Shown in pieces: positions 5,412 through 12,124 of a DNA stretch of 12,124 nucleotides. Source of the DNA: an uncultured Porphyromonadaceae bacterium. Lineage in GTDB: Bacteria > Bacteroidota > Bacteroidia > Bacteroidales > Muribaculaceae. Each line of letters opens with the position of its first letter. Position 1 is the first letter of the stretch. The notes beneath the pieces were generated by a model. It had not been told where the DNA came from and did not search any database. It saw only the letters and a list, made by a program, of their open reading frames with translations. The stretch covers positions 1-12,124 of the forward strand of contig CAJMDR010000032.1 of the NCBI GenBank assembly GCA_905212215.1, given 5' to 3'. A program made the position numbers and the translations under genes.

Positions 5412-8400
5412 TCAAGGTACTATAACCTTGACACTGCGTGAACCACTACGGGCGATGTATACGCCTGCTCCTATTGCTATTGTATGAGGCAGAGTGGTTT
5501 GTGCCGGGACATGAAGTGCCGTACGGCCATCGGCAGTATAAAGGTCAAGGGGCATAGTCAGATTACCGCTGATGATGATTGCTCCGGGAACAGAGGAAAC
5601 GCGCCAAGTGGCTCCGTCTGTGATTGTTCCCACACTTGTCCAGAGTGCGGAGACAGGATTCGACGGACCGCTCTCTCCTTTGTCATAGACTGCCGTTACC
5701 GTATAGGAATGAGAAAGCTTATCCGGAACAGGTACCACGAACTGATTGGCGGTTATGAGTTCTGTATTGACACACTTGTTGTCCATCCATACGTTATAAC
5801 CGGAAAGATGCAGATTGGCTTCACCAGCCGGGATGAACTCTACATCATCAACATGCATCATCATTTTGCCCTGCGAGAAACATCTGATTGCAGCATAGCG
5901 CGTTCCGGCAGGCACTGCTATCTCGTAGAGAGTCCATGTAGCGGGAATTGATTCATAGCGTTTCAACGCCGTGAAGGAAGTCGGGTCCGCATTAGAACTT
6001 GATGTCATGAACTCAAAACTTTCAAGGTAGTTGGGATTGTAGCTGCGGGCATAGAACCTGATGGTCTGGCTTGTGCCGAAGAGTTCAGGAAGAATAGCCC
6101 AGTCGTTGCAGACAACCGGCTGATTGCTTCCGGACGGATATGCTTCGAACTGACTCAGATACTTCTTACCGCTGACAGCAGAGAAAGTATTGTTGTTCGC
6201 CATGGGTCCGAAAGAACGGTCAAGAACGAAGAATCCTGTGGCTTGGCTTGTGATGCCTGGTAATGTAGTCCCCTGAAGCGAGGAGTTGAAGCCATGGTCC
6301 ATATCAAGGAATTTCCAGCCTTTGGAACCCTTGGTATCGAATGATGTAAAGTCCTCGAAAGTCTCCAATATCGGCTCCGGAGTAGCCTGCGACATGTCGG
6401 GGGTGTTCCATTTTAGACGGATGCCGGCATGAGATTCACTTGCTATTAGCTCAACAGGACGAGGATATGTGCTGAAGTCTACCGGGATAACGATATTATC
6501 AACGGTATTGTCAGCTACATACTGTTCATCGTCATAGAGTAAAGCTAAGGAGTATTGGACGTTATCGGAATTGTATCCTGCCGGAAGCATGATGTCTTCG
6601 ATCGTTATAGAGCGAAGACTGTCGGCGGCCAGCGTCTCTGAAGTTTTACGGGCTACTTCTTCATCATTACGTTTCAGAACTACAGTGTACTGAGAGGCTG
6701 CTGTGTTACCGTTGTTTATGGCATGTGCCGTGAAGGATACCGGTTTGCCGGCAATGGCTTTCTTGGGTGCTTTGACATTTGCGAGAGTGAGATTGCGGTC
6801 CAGTGATTCACCGATGAATATATCATCCAGATGCACTTCGGCGGCAAAATGGAAATCAACTGTCATGCTCAGCTGTACAGTCTGGCCGCTGAATGCGGAC
6901 AGAGGAATCTGAATCTTGTTCCACCCAGCATAGGGCAGTCTCTGTACGTAATATTCTGACATTACTGTATCCAGACCATTTGCGGAAGTAATACGCAGTT
7001 CCAAAGCATCGCAGGCTCCTTCGGGAATGTTGGAAGGCACTGAGGCAGCACGCCACAGATAGAGTGTAGCTATGGGATTTTGCTGACTCAGCGTAACTTT
7101 GGCGGTAGTGAGTCGTACTGCATCATTACGCGATGGTGCATAAGCGGTGATGAAGCCATTGTCACTACGTGAAGATATAAGGGTAGTCGGGCGCCATGTA
7201 TCATTATGGAGTACGAAACGTGGATGATTCGTGGGATTATTCGCTTTCACTGCACTTTGTCCGAAAATGGAATGGATGGTGGCGTCGGCAAAAGTTTCAG
7301 TGAATGTTGTCTGCAGCGGAGTACCTACACACAGACTGGGAGTCTGGCAATAAGCTGAAGCTCCACCACGGGTGATGGCTCGAATGCCATAGTTGACGAA
7401 TGCCAGTTTACCATTATCCACAGCTCGGAAGGTATGATTAGGTTTGGTCAGGCCTTCGGCAATGAGACGTGGTTCGTCATCGGTAGCTTCATAGATATTG
7501 TAAGTTACCAGTGCTGGATTCAGCGGTTTGCCGTCTATGTCTTTTGTCGTAGGTTCCCAGGTGAGGGTGACTTCGCCCGAATTACCTTTTTCTTTCAACA
7601 CCGCGTGAGCAGGTGGTGCTGCAATATTCACTCCAGAGAAAGCACGTATCTGTGCTTCACGGCCTGCTCCCTTTTCATTGTACGCTATAACCTGATAGGT
7701 GTGGTAACCTTCGGTAGCTTTGTCAATGTATGAGAGTGCCGCACCAGGAGCGGGAGCATTGAAGGTATGGATGAGGACGCTGTCACGCAGTAGTTCAACT
7801 TTGTCCAGATTTGATAGTGCGGCATCGTTCAGGTTAAGTGCCGGAGCATTGAAGCGTATGGTATCTGTGTTGCTTCCGGCATAATCTCCCGAAACTGTGA
7901 GATTGGTGGCGGGGGCGGGAGCAAGAACGCTCATGCCTTCCGAGAACTTGAAATTAGTCGCGAAGATATAGAACTGATTGGGGCGTGTGCAGGCATGGAT
8001 TCCGACATAATATTTGCCGGTTTCCTCAACCTTGATATACCCACCCTGAGGAGCGGGAACAACGTTGTTGATGGTGGTTTTGGTCTTCAGAACGTTGGAA
8101 AGACCTGAAACGGACGATGTCTTGCCCCAGTACATTTCGAAATCTTCGGGATAGCTTTCTACCTTCACACCCATGTCGGCGGTAAAGCGGTATATATAAC
8201 CGGCCTGCAAGGTTATGGGTGGAGTGACGACCCAGTCATCTTTCGGTCTTGACTGATGGTGTTTGGCATGGATGGTCTTGTATTGTGCGTCATAGAGAGC
8301 TTCATACCCCCATGTACGACCATCATTTCCCTGATCTATTATAGTATATCCGAGAAGGTCGTCGGTGCTGGAGAAATTATGAGAATAGGGCGGAAGCAAT

Positions 8401-9899
8401 GTATTTGCTACAGCAGTGGATGTCCAGACTGTATCGGACGACAGACCGCCTGCATGAGCCACGATGCCATAACGCCGTGCATAGAAAGCGGAAGCGTCGG
8501 ATACGGTATCATTGAATCTTGTGGCTGTCTGTCCTGTGGAAACTTTCTCCTTGCCGGGAAGACGTATTACATCGTATGTGATTGTTGAACGGTCGATATA
8601 ACCGCCATGAGCTCCCATTGCAGCAGCCCAGTTCACGCTGAACATCTTAGCCGGGGGTGTCCATGAGGCGCCACATCCTCCTATCTTGGGTTGGTCGGGT
8701 CCTATCCACAATTGCTTCTGGGTACCGGGAGAAAGGCCTGCGGAGTTGCTTGTGCGTACTTCGATGGTGTATTGCCCTGCCGATGCAATGGTGAGTGGAA
8801 GATTAAGCGCTTTCCCATAGGACGATGTACCGGAGAGCTTTTCAGTACCGTTTACCAATACTTTATAATTTACTTCACCACTTCCGGTCGTTCCGTCATA
8901 GAGAGTTGTAGGAATGAGGAAAGAAACATTTCCTGACAGCGAGCCATTGTTGAACTGTACAGACAGATTCTGTACTGCTGCCGGAGCTTTGAGGTTGGCT
9001 TCAAGAGGAGGCGTGAACAGCCCTGTAATCTCATCGTTGGCGGTGAACTCATAAATCTGTGTTGCGGCGCCGGTGGTCAGATTCACTTCGTACAGGAAGG
9101 AACGTCCTGTTCCGGAAGGATTATCCTCCAGACTTACAGTCCAGAAGCATCGTCCTGTGCGTGGATCTATGGTCGCAGATGATGTGTAGTAAGGAACTAC
9201 TCCGGTTGAGCCGATAGCAGTCTCCACACCGTTGGTCTTGTTGATTTTGAGTAGGACGCCTCGGTTGGTGATGGCATAAACCTGACCGTTGGCATCACAC
9301 ATTACTGAATTGTAGAAACCTGACGGAATCGCACGGATAACATTACGTTTCCATGTAGAAGTGTTGAGAGTACCGAAAACATATCCGTTCAGGGCATCGT
9401 TGTTGAAACAGCCGTAGATGTGTCCGGTTGTTGGGTCATAGGCTATGTCGCAGGCTATAATAGATGAACTTCCTGAAGAAGACACGCTGCGTGACCAGCT
9501 TTTCAAGTCATAGACTTCGTAGAGAATCTTGTTGTAGTTCCCGTTGTTGTCGGTGGTGTAGCCTATTGCGACATAATTTTTGTCTGTTGCCGTTCCGCCG
9601 CCGTTTGCACGCACACCCTGTTTTACACCCGAAAAACTCTGTGGGGCGGAGGATGAGATTTTGTAGATGGCATTTGTTGTGTGCGAACCGGAACCGCTTC
9701 GTGAGAAGATGACGTTGCCGTAAAGGTCAACATCGCCGGTAGCTGATTTGGGTATGGATGCCGGAGACTCGGCAATGGCTGTAGATTCACCTCCGTCAGG
9801 CCATGACGAGGTGTTTCCCGGATCTTCCGGGTGGGTTGGCGGAGTGCCTAAGGTGGTGGTGACCATAAACACCGACGCCGCTAAAGAGACAAATCTCAT
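5412..9899 (-). CDS. Giant secreted multi-domain protein: beta-propeller-like head, Fn3 and jelly-roll domains, T9SS-like C-terminus
   Basis: This is an exported protein of about 1495 aa, probably a surface adhesin or structural protein; no catalytic domain was recognised. With numbering from the ATG at 9899, the order is: signal peptide 1-18; a propeller-like repeat region about 50-295 (repeated DPTTGHIYG / DANGQVYAI / DPRTGRCFW elements); Fn3-like domains about 304-400 and 405-495; a choice-of-anchor J jelly roll about 503-655; Fn3-like 660-757 and 762-857; a second jelly roll about 865-1032 ending VHLDDIFIG; and a CARDB-like domain 1040-1140. An Fn3 domain split by a third jelly roll (1177-1358, ending VDDVEF) covers about 1145-1420. 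A C-terminal module with GVYIARSGSRSVKVIV spans about 1423-1495. In-frame alternatives are ATG at 9926 and TTG at 10007. The TTG lies inside the promoter -7 box, so it is unlikely. The A/T-rich bases before 9899 favour that start, but 9926 remains possible. Domain edges are estimates. Confidence 0.85.
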   Translation of the reverse strand: MRFVSLAASVFMVTTTLGTPPTHPEDPGNTSSWPDGGESTAIAESPASIPKSATGDVDLYGNVIFSRSGSGSHTTNAIYKISSSAPQSFSGVKQGVRANGGGTATDKNYVAIGYTTDNNGNYNKILYEVYDLKSWSRSVSSSGSSSIIACDIAYDPTTGHIYGCFNNDALNGYVFGTLNTSTWKRNVIRAIPSGFYNSVMCDANGQVYAITNRGVLLKINKTNGVETAIGSTGVVPYYTSSATIDPRTGRCFWTVSLEDNPSGTGRSFLYEVNLTTGAATQIYEFTANDEITGLFTPPLEANLKAPAAVQNLSVQFNNGSLSGNVSFLIPTTLYDGTTGSGEVNYKVLVNGTEKLSGTSSYGKALNLPLTIASAGQYTIEVRTSNSAGLSPGTQKQLWIGPDQPKIGGCGASWTPPAKMFSVNWAAAMGAHGGYIDRSTITYDVIRLPGKEKVSTGQTATRFNDTVSDASAFYARRYGIVAHAGGLSSDTVWTSTAVANTLLPPYSHNFSSTDDLLGYTIIDQGNDGRTWGYEALYDAQYKTIHAKHHQSRPKDDWVVTPPITLQAGYIYRFTADMGVKVESYPEDFEMYWGKTSSVSGLSNVLKTKTTINNVVPAPQGGYIKVEETGKYYVGIHACTRPNQFYIFATNFKFSEGMSVLAPAPATNLTVSGDYAGSNTDTIRFNAPALNLNDAALSNLDKVELLRDSVLIHTFNAPAPGAALSYIDKATEGYHTYQVIAYNEKGAGREAQIRAFSGVNIAAPPAHAVLKEKGNSGEVTLTWEPTTKDIDGKPLNPALVTYNIYEATDDEPRLIAEGLTKPNHTFRAVDNGKLAFVNYGIRAITRGGASAYCQTPSLCVGTPLQTTFTETFADATIHSIFGQSAVKANNPTNHPRFVLHNDTWRPTTLISSRSDNGFITAYAPSRNDAVRLTTAKVTLSQQNPIATLYLWRAASVPSNIPEGACDALELRITSANGLDTVMSEYYVQRLPYAGWNKIQIPLSAFSGQTVQLSMTVDFHFAAEVHLDDIFIGESLDRNLTLANVKAPKKAIAGKPVSFTAHAINNGNTAASQYTVVLKRNDEEVARKTSETLAADSLRSITIEDIMLPAGYNSDNVQYSLALLYDDEQYVADNTVDNIVIPVDFSTYPRPVELIASESHAGIRLKWNTPDMSQATPEPILETFEDFTSFDTKGSKGWKFLDMDHGFNSSLQGTTLPGITSQATGFFVLDRSFGPMANNNTFSAVSGKKYLSQFEAYPSGSNQPVVCNDWAILPELFGTSQTIRFYARSYNPNYLESFEFMTSSSNADPTSFTALKRYESIPATWTLYEIAVPAGTRYAAIRCFSQGKMMMHVDDVEFIPAGEANLHLSGYNVWMDNKCVNTELITANQFVVPVPDKLSHSYTVTAVYDKGESGPSNPVSALWTSVGTITDGATWRVSSVPGAIIISGNLTMPLDLYTADGRTALHVPAQTTLPHTIAIGAGVYIARSGSRSVKVIVP

Positions 9900-10004
9900 A
9901 ATGTAGATTTTTGAGTTAATAATCATTCCCGGACTCCCGCTTAAATGAGCCGGACAGACAGCAATGGGGTAACAGAGTGAGTCTTGATAATCCAATCGCT
10001 GTGA

Positions 10005-10012
10005 CAAAATTA
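10005..10012 (-). promoter_or_regulatory. Bacteroidetes-type -7 box for the giant secreted protein gene
   Basis: On the - strand the sequence is TAATTTTG, a full match to TAnnTTTG. Transcription would start near 9998-10000, giving a leader of about 100 bases to the ATG at 9899 or about 75 to the ATG at 9926. No good -33 TTTG is seen at 19-21 bases upstream. The 330-base stretch between the two giant genes (9900-10229) therefore holds this promoter, a repeated palindrome, and the terminator of the upstream gene. Confidence 0.55.
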
Positions 10013-10092
10013 ATCAAATTATTAAGATTATTTTCTCTAATTCTACCGTAATTTCATACATTTTTCTAAGTTGCAACCGAATTAGACGGTCA

Positions 10093-10157
10093 GATTCATG
10101 AATCAAGACGATATTCCGTCAAAAACGGCATAAAATCAGCGAGCTGATTCATGAATT
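10093..10157. repeat. Two copies of a GATTCATGAAT palindromic motif
   Basis: GATTCATGAATC (10093-10104) is a perfect 12-base palindrome. The same motif with one changed end base, GATTCATGAATT, recurs at 10146-10157, 53 bases away. The first copy lies about 80 bases upstream of the -7 box of the giant gene, where an activator or repressor could bind. The second is inside the terminator hairpin of the upstream gene. They could be operator sites or chance; no partner regulator is encoded nearby. Confidence 0.4.
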
Positions 10158-10173
10158 GAGTCAACTCGCTGAT
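10131..10173 (-). terminator. Intrinsic terminator of the upstream partial secreted protein gene
   Basis: On the - strand, ATCAGCGAG (complement of 10165-10173) pairs perfectly with CTCGCTGAT (complement of 10135-10143). After one mismatch the stem continues with TGACTC against GAATCA (one wobble-type position), leaving a 7-base loop. TTTTA follows the stem, and TTTTTG comes a few bases later. It starts 57 bases after the stop codon, so the two giant genes are separate transcription units. Confidence 0.75.
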
Positions 10174-10201
10174 GAATTTGATGGTTGTAATTAACCGATG
10201 A

Positions 10202-10221
10202 ATATAGGATTGAGCCTATAT
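10202..10221 (-). other. Small hairpin just after the partial gene's stop codon
   Basis: ATATAGG (10202-10208) and CCTATAT (10215-10221) form a perfect 7-bp stem with a 6-base loop, 9 bases past the stop codon. It has no T-run, so it is probably an accessory 3'-end structure ahead of the main terminator rather than a terminator itself. Confidence 0.35.
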
Positions 10222-10229
10222 GAGTGCGT

Positions 10230-12124
10230 TTACTTTACAAGTACTTTGGCAGTAACAGTTCCTACACGGACAAGATATAAACCGGGAGTCGTGCTGATGT
10301 GCTGACGGTATCCGGCTTTGCCATTGAACAGCATATTGCCGTTTACTTCGCACACTGTTATTACCTTACCCTGAGCACCCTCTATCTCTATCATACCCTT
10401 GAGTCCACGTATTACGACAGACGAATCCATGTCGATACCGGAAACTGAAGATGTGTATGAAGCACGGTTGGAGGCATCGGATTCATTGCCGCCGCGATAT
10501 ATTGCCGTTACCATATATGTGGCACTACTTCCTGCCGGCATTGTCACATCCTGATAAGTGGTATGTGCTACGGGAACGGTGGTGAGACGAACACCATCTC
10601 GGTAGATATGGTACCCGGTAACTTGCTCAGGAGCTGCAATAAATTTCACATCGTCTATCATAAGAAGGAAAGCTCCCTGACTTACGCTGCGTATTGCGAA
10701 ATGCAATGCTCCAGCAGGAAGGTCGAAGCTGTATTTAGTCCATGTGTTGCTGATTCGTTCTTTACGTTCCAGCAGACGGAAGGTCGTTGTGTCCGTGCCT
10801 TGAGTAGAATAAAGTACCTCGAAGGTTTCGGGATATTTGTTGTTATAGCTCTTGGCATAGAATGTGATTGTCTGAGCATTTCCACTCAACAGAGGTGAAA
10901 TAGCCCAGTCGTCAACAAGGCCGTCGTCCTGACGGAAGAATGAAGCCAGGAATTTGGAACCGGACATGGCATCAAAACTCTTGTTGAAGGCCCCACCGTT
11001 TCTGTCGAAAACGAAGAAGGAGGCGAGTGTCTGGTCCGGAATTATTCCAGGCACATATACACCGCTCACACTGCCTACAGGCTTGCGGTCGCCGTCAACC
11101 ATTGTCCAGTCTCCTATATCGGTATGACTGAAGCTGTCGTATCCGTCAAAGTCCTCGGTAACGTCATGTTCTATTCCCAACGCTCCCAAAGCAGGGGCGT
11201 TCCACGACAGATTCACTTTCTTTCCTGACTGGCTTCCCGGCGATACTGTGAGATCCCTCGGTGCGAGCTTATTGGAAGGACGCTTATGTACTTCCGTAAT
11301 GCCTGAAACGTTGTCAGAGACATCCATGTCGCCGTCATAAATGATTTTTGCATAATAACCTACAGAAGTGGAATCCATAAGACTCAGTTTGCCTGCGAAA
11401 TCGACATACACAACAGAATCCGTAGTGACTGCAACTCCGTTCTTAGTTTCCAACGGAGTTTCACAGTCGGTACGGTAAAGTTCTACTGAATAACTATCGG
11501 CTCGTTCTGAACCAAGATTGCGTACCGGTACACAGACGGTATAATCGGTATTTACTCTTATACGCGAAGGCGCTAAAGGTCGGTCTGCGCTGAGGTTCCG
11601 GGCATGTTTCTCGCCAACGTGCAGCTTGTCAAAGATGTTGTACTGATAGCGTTTCACCAAAGCCTTGATGCCGAGCTGAATCACCTTGCCCTTAAATTCC
11701 GAAAGGTCTGTACGAACAGGGAACCAACGTTCTTCCGCCACTGAACCGCAGATGACATGGGTACTTCGCGGTGCTACGAGTTGACGGAAGTCGTCGTCGT
11801 CTCCTACCACCTTAACCATGATTTCTATGTCGTTGGTATTATCCGGCTTAGATGTAGCGTTGCGGAGATTGTAGACATAGAAAGAGAAATACGGGTCTTT
11901 CGCCTGGGTAAGGTCAATTTTCCCGGTGAAGAGCATACTTGCGTCAAGACCCATGTTTCCTTTGGAATAGATATAACCGTTGTCATTGTCTGAAGACGTT
12001 ATGCCAACCAGGTCACCGTCGGAACAGAATGTCCAGGTAGGATTGTTCTTGTAACCACGGGTGCCGAGTGTTGAGGTAGCCTTCTTCCCGGCGAAGGATT
12101 CTTCGTAAGGTATTGCATAAGGCT
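10230..12124 (-). CDS. Secreted Fn3/jelly-roll protein with T9SS-like C-terminus (5' part outside window)
   Basis: The reading frame stays open to the right edge with no stop. An internal ATG at 11954 is not the start, because a jelly-roll domain begins upstream of it (PYEESFAG near the edge). About 630 residues are visible. With numbering from the first visible codon: a choice-of-anchor J-like jelly roll about 4-172, a CARDB-like domain about 175-280 (VPVRNLGSERADSYSVELYR), and an Fn3 domain from about 285 to 556. The Fn3 domain is interrupted after its second strand (VNLSWNAP) by a second jelly roll (about 320-497, ending MIDDVKFI) and resumes with GYHIYRDG. The C-terminal module 564-630 ends PGLYLVRVGTVTAKVLVK. 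This order is the same as the last ~630 residues of the giant neighbour, so the two are paralogues. It is probably an extracellular or surface adhesin-type protein. No enzyme domain is visible; one could lie in the missing N-terminal part. Confidence 0.85.
   Translation of the reverse strand, partial: PYAIPYEESFAGKKATSTLGTRGYKNNPTWTFCSDGDLVGITSSDNDNGYIYSKGNMGLDASMLFTGKIDLTQAKDPYFSFYVYNLRNATSKPDNTNDIEIMVKVVGDDDDFRQLVAPRSTHVICGSVAEERWFPVRTDLSEFKGKVIQLGIKALVKRYQYNIFDKLHVGEKHARNLSADRPLAPSRIRVNTDYTVCVPVRNLGSERADSYSVELYRTDCETPLETKNGVAVTTDSVVYVDFAGKLSLMDSTSVGYYAKIIYDGDMDVSDNVSGITEVHKRPSNKLAPRDLTVSPGSQSGKKVNLSWNAPALGALGIEHDVTEDFDGYDSFSHTDIGDWTMVDGDRKPVGSVSGVYVPGIIPDQTLASFFVFDRNGGAFNKSFDAMSGSKFLASFFRQDDGLVDDWAISPLLSGNAQTITFYAKSYNNKYPETFEVLYSTQGTDTTTFRLLERKERISNTWTKYSFDLPAGALHFAIRSVSQGAFLLMIDDVKFIAAPEQVTGYHIYRDGVRLTTVPVAHTTYQDVTMPAGSSATYMVTAIYRGGNESDASNRASYTSSVSGIDMDSSVVIRGLKGMIEIEGAQGKVITVCEVNGNMLFNGKAGYRQHISTTPGLYLVRVGTVTAKVLVK

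Noticed and set aside
11952..11954. ATG at 11954 as the start of the right-hand protein
   Set aside because: The frame is open for 56 more codons to the window edge, and those codons encode the first strands of the jelly roll. The gene is therefore truncated by the window and does not start there.
1..12124. Mobile element, CRISPR array, phage genes, tRNA or rRNA
   Set aside because: No transposase or integrase reading frame, regularly spaced direct repeats, terminal inverted repeats, cloverleaf or rRNA-like segment was seen. The giant genes are repeat-domain proteins, not repeats at the DNA level.

Overview
The window looks like chromosomal DNA from a gut-type Bacteroidales bacterium, with Muribaculaceae or Prevotellaceae as the most natural guess (family level is low confidence). 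The evidence is the promoters, which match the Bacteroidetes type (TTTG near -33, TAnnTTTG near -7) with no clear Shine-Dalgarno sites. The gene families also fit: a DcaP-like outer membrane porin, a PF13601-type small winged-helix regulator, and giant Fn3/jelly-roll secreted proteins ending in a T9SS-like C-terminal module. No rRNA, tRNA, transposase, integrase or CRISPR array was seen.

Left part (1-2650, + strand): a complete AgcS-type Na+/alanine-glycine symporter (81-1496) with its own promoter, then a two-gene operon. The operon encodes a six-helix membrane protein (1682-2308) and a 94-residue winged-helix regulator (2305-2589), coupled by an ATGA overlap. The 185-base gap ahead of the operon is the most regulatory-looking DNA in the window. 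It holds a textbook -33/-7 promoter whose spacer contains a perfect palindrome, GTTTAT-N3-ATAAAC. A terminator-like hairpin follows almost at the predicted transcription start, and a second copy of the same palindrome lies exactly 80 bases further on. The simplest reading is an autoregulated operon with a possible attenuator. A 17-bp perfect hairpin closes the operon and separates it from the convergent genes.

Middle part (2695-5298, - strand): a DUF3108 periplasmic protein and a DcaP-like porin form a probable two-gene operon (transcribed 4803 to 2695, 27-base gap) with a TAnnTTTG promoter. Upstream of them is a short thioredoxin (trxA) with its own terminator.

Right part (5412-12124, - strand): two large tandem secreted proteins, each ending in a hairpin terminator. 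The first is about 1495 residues. The second runs off the right edge and 630 residues are visible. Both carry a fibronectin type III domain interrupted by a choice-of-anchor J / cleaved-adhesin jelly roll, like the adhesin region of Porphyromonas gingipains. Both end in a module that resembles a T9SS type A sorting signal but lacks its usual PNP box. They are paralogues and probably surface or extracellular adhesin-type proteins; no catalytic domain was recognised.
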